DNA of 52,120 nucleotides from Blastomonas sp. AAP53 (GTDB lineage: Bacteria > Pseudomonadota > Alphaproteobacteria > Sphingomonadales > Sphingomonadaceae): the NCBI RefSeq assembly GCF_000331245.1, contig NZ_ANFZ01000012.1, positions 1 through 52,120 of the forward strand, read 5' to 3'. Shown here one piece after another: positions 17,560 through 24,992 of the stretch; position 1 is the stretch's first letter; every line of letters starts with the position of its first letter. The position numbers were made by a program, and so were the translations under genes. The notes beneath the pieces were generated by a model that had not been told where the DNA came from, made no database searches, and worked only from the letters and a program-made list of their open reading frames with translations.

Positions 17560-18050
17560 GACTTGCGCAAACCCAGCCGGTCGTCGTCATCGACCAGCGT
17601 GATCCGCCCGTCCCAGTTCCACAGTACCAGGTTGAGCGCTTCTGCCGGGGCTCCGCGCGCATAGCTTGGCACAATGATCCCGGCATAGCCCTGCGCGATC
17701 GCGGCTTCCGCCAGCTGCTGGGTCGGGGCCGGTTTGCCCGATAGCATAGAATCGCGCCATGCCGGATCGGCAAGGTTTATTGGAGTGAGATTGAACGGCT
17801 GCAATGCAGCCGCATCCCGGCCATCGAGCAGCGGCCCGATATCGGCCTGGTACGCGACGAGCGTGATGGGCTGCAGCGTGCCGACCTGATTGGCCTCGCG
17901 CAGCGCCGTCTCGGGGGCAAGCGAGGTATAGAGCGCAGGCCGCCCGATCCGGTTGAAGCGTCCACCAAATCGCGCCGCGCCCTCGCCCGACAGCGACGTG
18001 CAGTACCAGACCGGATTGTGGGCACGATAGAGCAGCCCCCTATAATGCAT
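17556..18050 (-). CDS. RES-domain toxin
   Basis: The 164-residue protein has the RES family layout: RFGGRFNRIGRPALYTSLAPETALREA supplies the Arg and Glu, and YAGIIVPSYARGA the Ser. Known RES toxins (MbcT, ParT, Res) consume or transfer NAD+, which is a fold-based inference here. It lies 16 bases after the Xre/MbcA-type antitoxin gene, in the usual antitoxin-first order. It is convergent with operon B with overlapping 3' ends. Confidence 0.88.
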   Translation of the reverse strand: MHYRGLLYRAHNPVWYCTSLSGEGAARFGGRFNRIGRPALYTSLAPETALREANQVGTLQPITLVAYQADIGPLLDGRDAAALQPFNLTPINLADPAWRDSMLSGKPAPTQQLAEAAIAQGYAGIIVPSYARGAPAEALNLVLWNWDGRITLVDDDDRLGLRKS

Positions 18051-18066
18051 GATCTAATGCACGGCC

Positions 18067-18417
18067 CTATGCGTGGACGCCGGCGTCGACCGCATCGATA
18101 TAGCTTAGCACATCGTCTGCCCGGTTGCCTTGCACCAGTTGCATCGCGGTCTGGCCGGAAAAGCCGGGCAGCGGTTCGGAGCGATACCAGGCATAAGCCA
18201 GCAGCGCCGAACCGAAGCGCGGCTCGACCTTGTTGAGCACTTCGACCATCTGGCGGATGCGGCGCTGGGTGCGGTCCGACGCGATCCGGTCCTTGCGCTG
18301 GATCGCGTCCTTGCCAAGGCCCAGCGAGCGGGCCAGTTCGTCGCTGGTCGTGCGCAGCGCCTCGATGATCTTGCGCGGGGCAAAGGCCCCATGTTCGGCA
18401 TAATTCTGGATCGGCAT
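18067..18417 (-). CDS. Xre/MbcA/ParS-type antitoxin
   Basis: The 116-residue protein has an N-terminal helix-turn-helix-like segment (RTTSDELARSLGLGKDAIQRKDRI) and the C-terminal antitoxin domain (FGSALLAYAWYRSEPLPGFSGQTAMQLVQGNRADDVLSYIDAVDAGVHA). It should bind and block the adjacent RES toxin through its C-terminus and repress the operon through its N-terminus. GGAGA precedes the ATG. A strong palindrome overlaps its promoter. Confidence 0.88.
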   Translation of the reverse strand: MPIQNYAEHGAFAPRKIIEALRTTSDELARSLGLGKDAIQRKDRIASDRTQRRIRQMVEVLNKVEPRFGSALLAYAWYRSEPLPGFSGQTAMQLVQGNRADDVLSYIDAVDAGVHA

Positions 18418-18432
18418 CGGAAATCTCCGCGA

Positions 18433-18472
18433 TATCTGACGCTGTATAACGTCAGATAGTGCGGCAAATCAA
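18433..18472 (-). promoter_or_regulatory. Promoter and operator of the Xre/RES module
   Basis: Read on the minus strand, TTGATT (18472-18467) and TTATAC (18449-18444) are a -35 and -10 pair with a 17-base spacer, ahead of the antitoxin ATG. The -10 is embedded in a perfect 9-bp inverted repeat, TATCTGACG at 18433-18441 and CGTCAGATA at 18450-18458. This fits autorepression by the antitoxin. Confidence 0.72.
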
Positions 18473-18473
18473 G

Positions 18474-18590
18474 TCAGCGCTCCAGCTCGACCAGTTCGTA
18501 GCGGCACAGCATGCCGCCATCGATGGCACCATAGACGAAGATCGAATCGTCATCTGCCGTGACCCACATGTCATAGGTCGGGTGCGTCTT
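18474..18590 (-). pseudogene. 3' remnant of a paralog of the gene at 21363-22091
   Basis: Translated on the minus strand this stretch reads KTHPTYDMWVTADDDSIF and continues to RYELVELER and a stop. It matches the last 38 or so residues of the intact protein at 21363-22091 with about six substitutions. The match ends abruptly at 18590. The last 29 bases before that edge (18562-18590) are identical to 21454-21482. No start or upstream coding remains. Confidence 0.75.
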
Positions 18591-18981
18591 AGTTCATCAT
18601 GGCGACCGTGAACCGCAATATGCGTTCGTAAACTACCCTGAACGCCTCACCAAAGCTGGTATCAAGTCATCAGTCGGCAGCGTCGGGACAGCCATGACTT
18701 TAGAAAGAGGCGCGCTGACTGGAGGGACTGACCCCTGCTTACGACTGTCCACGTATCATCAGGTTGATCTGTCGTCCTTAAAGACTGCATCCTGGACGTC
18801 GCGACACGTGACACAATGGAAGCCTGATGAAATGCAGTCGCATCGCATTCCTGTCGGCAGCACCTGTGACGCCGCACATGATATCCGCAACACTCGTTCT
18901 GGGGTGGACATCTCGGCGAGTGCTGTTTTGTGGCGGTTCATGAGGACGATATAGCTCCTGGCCGCCCGGTGGCCAAAGCCG
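18591..18981. other. Stretch without a recognisable gene
   Basis: About 390 bases between the broken paralog and hipA. Short frames exist on both strands, but none has a family pattern, a convincing ribosome binding site or neighbour coupling. Composition looks somewhat less GC-rich than the flanking operons. It is probably decayed or imported DNA. Confidence 0.4.
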
Positions 18982-20316
18982 TCATTGGGCGAGTGGTTTG
19001 TCGCCGACGTCGCGCGCCGTTGGCACCCTGGCGGCTGTGACCTCATCAACCAGCCTTAGTGAGCAGAGCCTTGCAAGGATCTTTTCCGCCCGCTCATCGC
19101 CGAGCAACGCTGGGGCAGCTTCGGGCCAAAGGTCGATCGCCCGTCTTACTGTTCTGACGACCTCGCCCACCAGCTGTTTCGGGTCTAGGTCCAGATATTT
19201 TGCGACGCGCTCGAAACGGTGCAGGTTAACGATGTCAAAATCGTTGGTGCCAACAAATTTAAGCGCCATCCTATCGCGCGGCTGGAACAGGATTGTCGGC
19301 ACGATATCATAAGCCGGCGACAAGCGGATTTCGCCAGGCCCTGGAAATCGAAATGACCAGTTCTTGAGGTGATTGTCGCCGTTGCCGATCAGGATATCTG
19401 CAACGACGCGGCGGACCGCCTCGAGAATATCAAAGCGGCGGTCAGTACTGAACCTGCCGACCATGCGAATGATCGTCTCGGTTGTTGCCATGGTATATTT
19501 TCGTTCGCCCAGCGCGCCGAATATCTGCGCGGCATCCTCGATGTGCACGCGAAGGCCTGCGGCGGTTCGATCGAAACGATCGACCACGAGCACAGTATCA
19601 TTGTGGGCAAGGAGGTCTTCCGGAATGCCATCTATCTGCGCGCGCGGAACGAGCCGACAGTCGGCGGTGTTTACACCGATCAGCTTCGCCAGCTGCATCG
19701 CACCATATTCGGCCTCGGGAAGGCCCGGGTAGCGTTGGGTCCCGACCTTGATGATGCAGCGTCCGGTCTCCCCGCGGCCCGGCACGGTCAGCTTGTCGGC
19801 ATGCGGATTGGCCGTGAATTTGAGCTGGACCCCAGCCAGCGAGAATTTGACCATACCGCCAGGGACGGCCGCCTCGAAACCAGCGACATCCATCAGATCG
19901 AGAGGACCGACCGACGGAGGCGTATCGGTCTCGGGAATGATCAGCACGGCGCCCGGTAAATCGGCGCCCAGCCGGGTCAGGACGTCGAATTCGTCGTGGT
20001 TCCCAGGTCCCATTTCGGTGAGCACCAGCTCTCTTAAAGATCCTTCGGGCAAGAGGCCAGCGAACCATGGCGGGAGCGAGCCATTGACCCCGATCTTGTC
20101 ATTGCGCGCGCCCATGCGGGCGATGCTCTGTGCGTTTGATTCCGGGACATACCAGGCGAGGCTCAGGATGGGGCGTTCAGTGTCGCGGACATAGGTTTCC
20201 GACGGGTTGAACGCGACGGCACCGTCGCCATCGCGTGTGATGGTGCCGACGCGGACGGGCCGGCGATCGCCATCGAAGAGATGGACGCCGAGAATGGCGG
20301 GAGCCTTGCTCGTCAT
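18982..20316 (-). CDS. hipA: HipA-family Ser/Thr kinase toxin
   Basis: The 444-residue protein has the HipA N-terminal subdomain and the kinase core. It shows FSLAGVQLKF (nucleotide-binding loop), CIIKVGT with the ATP-binding Lys, VVDRFDR, the catalytic loop ADILIGNGDNHLKNWSF, and LSPAYDIVPT in place of DFG. HipA kinases phosphorylate glutamyl-tRNA synthetase or other targets and cause growth arrest; the target here is not known. The ATG overlaps the hipB stop by one base. All key residues are present, so it looks active. Confidence 0.93.
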   Translation of the reverse strand: MTSKAPAILGVHLFDGDRRPVRVGTITRDGDGAVAFNPSETYVRDTERPILSLAWYVPESNAQSIARMGARNDKIGVNGSLPPWFAGLLPEGSLRELVLTEMGPGNHDEFDVLTRLGADLPGAVLIIPETDTPPSVGPLDLMDVAGFEAAVPGGMVKFSLAGVQLKFTANPHADKLTVPGRGETGRCIIKVGTQRYPGLPEAEYGAMQLAKLIGVNTADCRLVPRAQIDGIPEDLLAHNDTVLVVDRFDRTAAGLRVHIEDAAQIFGALGERKYTMATTETIIRMVGRFSTDRRFDILEAVRRVVADILIGNGDNHLKNWSFRFPGPGEIRLSPAYDIVPTILFQPRDRMALKFVGTNDFDIVNLHRFERVAKYLDLDPKQLVGEVVRTVRRAIDLWPEAAPALLGDERAEKILARLCSLRLVDEVTAARVPTARDVGDKPLAQ

Positions 20317-20666
20317 CAGAGGCCATCCTCGTCATTATCGCCGAGATCGACGAACAAATCGTCGAATGCCGAACCAGGCGCTTCGGAGGAATGGACGTGT
20401 TTGGTGCTTGCGCCGATAATGTCGCGCACACTCATCGCCCGTTCTTGCGGGACTAGAATGGGTACAACGCCCAGCGCATCGCACATTTCGGCAAATAGCG
20501 TCAGACGATCTCGACCCCATCGCACGTTCAACAGATCGCGCTCCAATTCGGAAATACGAGCAGGGCTGCGGCCGACGCGGCTGGCCATATCGGGCTGGGT
20601 CCAGTCGCGCTGCTCCCGCAGGATGCGCAACTGGCGGCCTAAATCGGAAAATATGGCCTGATTCAT
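20316..20666 (-). CDS. hipB: HipB-like helix-turn-helix antitoxin
   Basis: The 116-residue protein has an Xre-type DNA-binding domain near residues 6-70 (LGRQLRILREQRDWTQPDMASRVGRSPARISELERDLLNVRWGRDRLTLFAEMCDALGV). An acidic C-terminal tail follows (FDDLFVDLGDNDEDGL). The tail is longer than in E. coli HipB and could contact HipA. It precedes hipA with a one-base overlap. Four related palindromic sites lie just upstream. Confidence 0.88.
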   Translation of the reverse strand: MNQAIFSDLGRQLRILREQRDWTQPDMASRVGRSPARISELERDLLNVRWGRDRLTLFAEMCDALGVVPILVPQERAMSVRDIIGASTKHVHSSEAPGSAFDDLFVDLGDNDEDGL

Positions 20667-20775
20667 ACGCTATTCCGTATTTTATGTTCTTAAAAGACGG
20701 AATTTCGTAAGACATTGCCATGCAATGTCAACCGGAATATCGTAAGCCTTAGCCAAAACTTACGATATTCCGTAA
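20665..20775 (-). promoter_or_regulatory. Array of four HipB-type operators
   Basis: Four copies of a motif close to TTACGNNATTCCGTAA lie upstream of and over the hipB start. They are ATACGCTATTCCGTAT (20665-20680), ACGGAATTTCGTAA (20697-20710, reverse), CCGGAATATCGTAA (20732-20745, reverse) and TTACGATATTCCGTAA (20760-20775). The last two form a perfect 13-bp inverted repeat (20734-20746 with 20759-20771). Autoregulation by HipB is inferred. Confidence 0.72.
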
Positions 20776-20830
20776 TGCACCTGAGCAAAAGTGCGTTTGG
20801 TTGCCCACTTGAGCCTGCTCCCCGGTGGAT

Positions 20831-21067
20831 CTAGGCAGCCGCCACGGCCACGGTTGTTCTGCCCGGGTTATGAAAAAGGACGACCCAGTGATAGGCATCA
20901 TCATCAAAACGATCGCGCCAGACATCCATCTTAGGCAATGCGCTCGTGCGCGCGCGCCAGGCGTTGGCGCGCCCGCACAGGATCCTGAGCCGAGGACGGA
21001 GTGCTGTCGAGGCCATAGAATTGTTTTGGGCCAAGACGATCTCGAAGGTGATCTCGCTCAACGCCAC
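20831..21067 (-). pseudogene. Possible GNAT-like acyltransferase fragment
   Basis: The minus-strand frame reads EITFEIVLAQNN, then ALRPRLRILCGRANAWR, then DRFDDDAYHWVVLFHNPGR. This resembles the first half of a GNAT or autoinducer-synthase-like fold and then stops after about 78 residues. The acetyl-CoA-binding half is absent. The call rests on pattern only. Confidence 0.35.
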
Positions 21068-21139
21068 CTCGGAAATCAGACCAGCCAGACGGGCAGGTCG
21101 CCATCAGGCTCCGGCAAACGGCTGGGCAAGATCGCAGCG

Positions 21140-21358
21140 CTAGGCAAAGACTACGATATCGCTTCCTTCGGTGATACAGTGCTGGAAAGTGCAGACTTCT
21201 TCTGCTGCCGATATGCCGGCCCGCTGGAAACTTTCAGCCAATGCAACGTCGCCTGCGTATTCATCGCTGCCCTCGCGCAGCTCGCAGCCAAGCTTGACAT
21301 CGAGTCCCTATCGCTGGCAATGCGCCTGCTCGCGAACGCTGGCGCGCGTTGTACGCGC
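21140..21358 (-). pseudogene. Decayed reading frame, family unknown
   Basis: On the minus strand a frame with protein-like content (GLDVKLGCELREGSDEYAG and VALAESFQRAGISAAEEV) runs to a stop at 21140. It is interrupted by an in-frame stop at 21308-21310 and has no start. I do not recognise it. Together with the neighbouring fragments it marks degenerate DNA around hipBA. Confidence 0.35.
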
Positions 21359-21362
21359 CGGA

Positions 21363-22091
21363 CTAAGGACGTTGAAACTCGACCAGCTCATAGCGGGCCA
21401 TCATTCCGCCATCGATGGCGCCATAGACAAACACCGAATCCACATCCGCCGTAACCCACATGTCATAGGTCGGGTGCGTCTTGCCGCCCATTCCGGGACC
21501 GAGATCGTCGATATAGCGGTAGTGGCGGCAGGCGAACGTGCCCGCCTCGACGGTCATTTCCTCCTCGCCGACATATTCGAGGCCGATGAGAACTTCCGCG
21601 ATCATCGGCGGTGTTGCGCCGCGATGGTCGGGTGAGGGCAGGAAGCAGCGGACATTGCGCCGGTGCGGGCCTTTGCTCACGTCCATCACGCGGGTCATGA
21701 ACCCGTCGCCCGCGATCGGGTGCGTGCCGAAGCCGTCAAATGCGCCGCCCACCGCGACACGCTGCGACACGCGGCCGATCGACGGGCCAAAGCTTTCGCA
21801 TTCGATCACGCCGGCGGCGGCATCGTGCCGCATCCAGCCCGATCCCATGAACGTGTCATCCACGGTGAGGTGCACATGCAGATGTTCGGGTACCATGTTC
21901 GGACCGATGCCGTAGACGATGTCGCGCAGCACCTTGGGCTCGGGCTCCTCGATCTCGCAGCGCGCGCGCATGATCGTGCGGCCGTCGCTGTGATGGGTGA
22001 AGCTGAACCATTCGCGCCCGCGCTCCTGGTCCATGATCTCGGGCTTCTTGCTGGTGTAGCGGATCTTGCCACTGATGGTGCGGTGTTCCAT
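21363..22091 (-). CDS. Conserved protein of unknown function, last gene of operon C
   Basis: This soluble 242-residue protein has no signal peptide. It starts MEHRTISGKIRYTSKKPEI and contains HLHVHLTVDDTFMGSGWMRHD, RNVRCFLPSPDHRGATPPM, and EEMTVEAGTFACRHYRYIDD followed by KTHPTYDMWVTADVDS. The pattern EAGTFACRHYRY-DD resembles beta-rich lipid- or ligand-binding folds in which a carrier's properties are reported, but I cannot place it. Its ATG overlaps the stop of the upstream gene by one base, so it belongs to operon C. A truncated paralog lies at 18474-18590. Confidence 0.6.
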   Translation of the reverse strand: MEHRTISGKIRYTSKKPEIMDQERGREWFSFTHHSDGRTIMRARCEIEEPEPKVLRDIVYGIGPNMVPEHLHVHLTVDDTFMGSGWMRHDAAAGVIECESFGPSIGRVSQRVAVGGAFDGFGTHPIAGDGFMTRVMDVSKGPHRRNVRCFLPSPDHRGATPPMIAEVLIGLEYVGEEEMTVEAGTFACRHYRYIDDLGPGMGGKTHPTYDMWVTADVDSVFVYGAIDGGMMARYELVEFQRP

Positions 22092-22450
22092 TAGAGGTCC
22101 TTCAGTTCGCGGCTGAGCTCTTCGACCGGCTTGTCGTCGGCCTGCATGGCTTCCATCATCTGCTGCGGCCCGCGCATGACGCGCGCGATATATTCGCGGA
22201 TCATCGCGGCGCGCTCATAGCCCGCCTCACGATCGGGCCTGTAGCCCTCGATATCGGCGCGGCTGATCGTGCCCTTGGCCTCGAGCAGACGTTCGATGGT
22301 GTCCATCCGCTCGCGCATCACCGACACCTCGCCGATCACCGCCATCAGCATCGAAAGCATGCGTTCCTTGTCGGGATCACCCAGGAAGTCGGGGCGCTTG
22401 CCCTTGGCACGCGCATTGGCGCGGATCATCCAGTCGACGGGTTCGGTCAC
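22091..22450 (-). CDS. Small helical protein of unknown function
   Basis: The 119-residue protein starts TEPVDWMIRANARAKGKRPDFLGDP and has a heptad-like segment (DKERMLSMLMAVIGEVSVMRERMDTIERLLEAKG) that could form a coiled coil. The rest (RADIEGYRPDREAGYERAAMIREYIARVMRGPQQMM) is also helical. I choose the GTG at 22450 because GGAG lies just upstream and this start leaves a short gap after the methyltransferase stop. It is coupled to the next gene by a TAATG overlap. It may be a subunit or chaperone for one of its neighbours. Confidence 0.55.
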   Translation of the reverse strand: MTEPVDWMIRANARAKGKRPDFLGDPDKERMLSMLMAVIGEVSVMRERMDTIERLLEAKGTISRADIEGYRPDREAGYERAAMIREYIARVMRGPQQMMEAMQADDKPVEELSRELKDL

Positions 22451-22470
22451 TTCATTCTCCGTTGGAAAGG

Positions 22471-23682
22471 TCACGCGGGCCGTCCGCCCTTCCAGGCGCC
22501 ATAGGCATTCCACACGGCGGCGCGGCCGTGGTCCTCTTCCTTCTCGTCGCCCGCGGACGGGAAGATATCGGTATCGACCACCGCGCGCACGCCGGTGACG
22601 AACAGGTCGTCGGGGGCAAAACCGGCGTCCTTGAGGATCGACTTGAGATCGAGCGCATGCATCGCCGACCAGAACGGCTCGTTGTTGTTGAACGCGTCCC
22701 AGTCGCGGATGAACTGCTCGTACAGCGGCATCGCATCCGAATATTGCGGCTGTTCCAGATGCAGCATCAGCCCGCCCGGTTTGAGCACACGAAATCCCTC
22801 GCGGATGATGCGCGGCAGCGCGGTGCCGCTAGTCTCGTGCAGGAACATCGTCGTCTGCACCCAGTCGAAGCTCTCGTCGGCATAGCGCGACAGGTCCTCG
22901 GCATTGGCCTGGACGAAACGGATGTTGGTCGCGCCCAAAGACTGCGCGCGCGCATGCGCATAGCGCAAGGAAGGCGCGGCGGTGTCGATCGCGATGACCT
23001 CGCAGTCGGGGAAGGCGAGCGCCAGCGGCACGATATTGTGCCCGACAGTGCAGCCGATATCGAGGATGCGCTGCGGCTGCCAGCCGGGGCGCTGTTCGCG
23101 CGCCCATTTGACCAAGGCCTGGCCGCCGCCATCCGACAGCGCGCCCAGCCCGCCTGCGGTGGTCGCGAAGATGCCGCAGTCATAGTTCGCCCCGGCGGAA
23201 ACATCGCCTGGCACTTCCTCGCCATGATAGCTGCCGGGCATGCAGTGGATGTCGATCGCGCTCTGGTAGCGCGGCACCGCGACATCGGGGTTCAACTCGA
23301 GCGTGTTGCGGCCCTCGTTATACTGGCGCGCCTTGGCGTTCAGTTCGTCGAGCTGGCGCAGCACCATCGCGCGGCCGTTCTGCTGGCGCATTTCCATGCT
23401 GTTGCGCTTGAGCGCCGACCAAAAGCGGTGATGCGGATCGCGGTTCATCGCATGGCGAATCTCGAACCGGTCCTTGGGCTCGCGGCCATGCTCGGCGACA
23501 AAGCCCGGCAGTACGCGCGTGTCATACGCCTGCTTGTTGCCCGGGCCGAGCTTACCGGAAAGGTACTTGTTGAGGTTCGCCAGAAAGTCGAACCGCGCGG
23601 CCTCGTCATGGCTGGGCTGCGGCGATACGCCGTGCAGCGCCACGGCGGTGTAGGGCGGTGCGACATCGAATTGGTGCGTCAT
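22471..23682 (-). CDS. SAM-dependent methyltransferase
   Basis: In this 403-residue protein the class I core lies in the C-terminal half: motif I ILDIGCTVGHNIVPLAL, the acidic end of strand 2 VIAIDTAAPSL, FVQANAEDLSRYADESFDWVQTTMFLHE, and EGFRVLKPGGLMLHLEQPQ. The extra N-terminal 170 residues are helical, with a His- and Asp-rich stretch, and may form a substrate lid. The ATG at 23682 has AAGGA upstream; the longer frame would enter the repeat at 23764. Gene order in operon C is after the nitrilase-fold gene. The substrate may be an O- or C-methyl acceptor in the imported compound. Confidence 0.82.
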   Translation of the reverse strand: MTHQFDVAPPYTAVALHGVSPQPSHDEAARFDFLANLNKYLSGKLGPGNKQAYDTRVLPGFVAEHGREPKDRFEIRHAMNRDPHHRFWSALKRNSMEMRQQNGRAMVLRQLDELNAKARQYNEGRNTLELNPDVAVPRYQSAIDIHCMPGSYHGEEVPGDVSAGANYDCGIFATTAGGLGALSDGGGQALVKWAREQRPGWQPQRILDIGCTVGHNIVPLALAFPDCEVIAIDTAAPSLRYAHARAQSLGATNIRFVQANAEDLSRYADESFDWVQTTMFLHETSGTALPRIIREGFRVLKPGGLMLHLEQPQYSDAMPLYEQFIRDWDAFNNNEPFWSAMHALDLKSILKDAGFAPDDLFVTGVRAVVDTDIFPSAGDEKEEDHGRAAVWNAYGAWKGGRPA

Positions 23683-23763
23683 GTCTTCATCCTTCTTTAC
23701 TGCCGCATTCCGTGTTCCCGAGCCCTTCGGCTGGCTGGCAAGCCAGCCGCTCAGGGTAAACGA

Positions 23764-23810
23764 AAGTCGAGGGACGTTTCGCAAACCTTGCCGCATACGT
23801 CCCTCGACTT
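23764..23810. repeat. Palindromic repeat element (14-bp inverted repeat)
   Basis: AAGTCGAGGGACGT (23764-23777) and ACGTCCCTCGACTT (23797-23810) are exact inverted copies with a 19-base loop. A second small palindrome, GGCTGGCTGGC then AAGCCAGCC, lies just to the left. The CCCTCGACTTCGCTCGGGAC style is that of dispersed intergenic REP-like repeats in sphingomonads. It fills the gap between the nitrilase-fold and methyltransferase genes and could form an mRNA hairpin in operon C. Confidence 0.6.
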
Positions 23811-23846
23811 CGCTCGGGACAAACGGGGGTGGGTGGCTAATTGTTG

Positions 23847-24986
23847 TTAGATCAGCCCGTCCTTCACCATCCGTTCGATAACCTCTTCCTGCACGCGCTT
23901 GAAATAGTCGCGGTCAGGCACTTTCACGGCCCCATCTTCGAGCATGCCGTCGGCCGGATGACGGACAGTCCCGTAGGCCGCTGCGAACAGCTCGAGCCGC
24001 TGGCGCGCGAGATAGTTGGTCATGCCGGGCGTCCGCCGCGCGGTGCGCAATGCACCCAAATCAATGTCGGCAAAGGCGGTGAAGGTCTCGCCGCTGTTCG
24101 ATTCGGCGAGAACGCGGCCCTTGTAGTCGACGATCTGGCTGTTGCCGTCAGCGCTGGCGAGCGGCAGGCCGGTGCCCTCGATGCCTGCCGTGTTGGCCGA
24201 CACCACATAGGCCATGTTCTCGAAAGCCCGCGCCCGCTTGGCGATCGCCTTGTTGGTATCGATTGGCGATCCGACCTCGCTCGACGAGTGCAGGAAGATC
24301 TCCGCCCCGCGCAGCGCGTGCGCGCGGGCGATCTCGGGATAGAGGATTTCCTCCGACGCGATCGCGGCCATGTTGCCGATTTCGGTGCGCGCCACGGGGA
24401 AGACGCCATCAATGCCATAGACGTCGAGATATTTGCTCCACACATCGTGCGGCGTCGGCGCGAACATCGAGTTGAGGCGGCGATAGCGCAGCACGACATC
24501 GCCCGAGGGCGCGATCAGGAAGCTCGCCTGGAAATACAGGCCGGGAAAGTTGGGATCGACCTCATAGGCGTTACCCGCAAGGAACAGGTTGAGCTTCTGC
24601 GCGACCTGGCCCAGCGCCTCGTATTCTTCGCCCTGCATCTCGAACGCAGCGAGTGCGGCGAAATCGGGGATCGAGATGCGGCCGGGATAGCTGGTGAACA
24701 GATACTCGGGCAGCACGGCGAGCCTGACCGGATGGCCGCCATATTGCTCGATGAAGATTCGCGACGACCGGATCTTGGCCTCGACCTCGCCGACCATGGC
24801 GAGCACCTGCGCGCTCGCGGCTGCGCGATCGGGCGCGCGCTCGATCGAGCGGGCGGCGAGTTGCATCGCAACCGCGGCAAAAGGCGCGGACTCAGCCACC
24901 GGCGGCTCCGCAGCGGCAAGCGCCGCATCCAGTGGCAGCGCGCTGGCGATCATCGCGGCGAGCAGCGTGCGGCGTTCGAGGTCCAT
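23847..24986 (-). CDS. Exported nitrilase-fold protein with altered triad
   Basis: This 379-residue protein begins with a signal-like segment, MDLERRTLLAAMIASALPLDAALAAA. It has twin Arg followed by a hydrophobic core and AxA, so Tat export is possible. The carbon-nitrogen hydrolase fold follows. The Glu of the triad is in VLPEYLF (Glu94). The Lys position reads RYRRLN (Arg170). The Cys position in the pattern C-x-x-x-x-(F/Y)-P-E reads ASEEILYPEIAR (Ser211). Two of three catalytic residues therefore differ from the family, so amidase activity is doubtful unless the chemistry has changed. It is in operon C, seven bases after the FAD-oxidase gene. Confidence 0.78.
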   Translation of the reverse strand: MDLERRTLLAAMIASALPLDAALAAAEPPVAESAPFAAVAMQLAARSIERAPDRAAASAQVLAMVGEVEAKIRSSRIFIEQYGGHPVRLAVLPEYLFTSYPGRISIPDFAALAAFEMQGEEYEALGQVAQKLNLFLAGNAYEVDPNFPGLYFQASFLIAPSGDVVLRYRRLNSMFAPTPHDVWSKYLDVYGIDGVFPVARTEIGNMAAIASEEILYPEIARAHALRGAEIFLHSSSEVGSPIDTNKAIAKRARAFENMAYVVSANTAGIEGTGLPLASADGNSQIVDYKGRVLAESNSGETFTAFADIDLGALRTARRTPGMTNYLARQRLELFAAAYGTVRHPADGMLEDGAVKVPDRDYFKRVQEEVIERMVKDGLI

Positions 24987-24992
24987 CTGCGC

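Noticed and set aside
18694-18954. An 86-codon plus-strand frame upstream of the hipA end
   Set aside because: Short, without motif or start signal, in DNA that looks degenerate.
18562-21482. The 29-base direct repeat as a target-site duplication of a mobile element
   Set aside because: The identity continues as diverged homology of paralogous coding sequence on one side, and no transposase or terminal repeats are seen at the edges.
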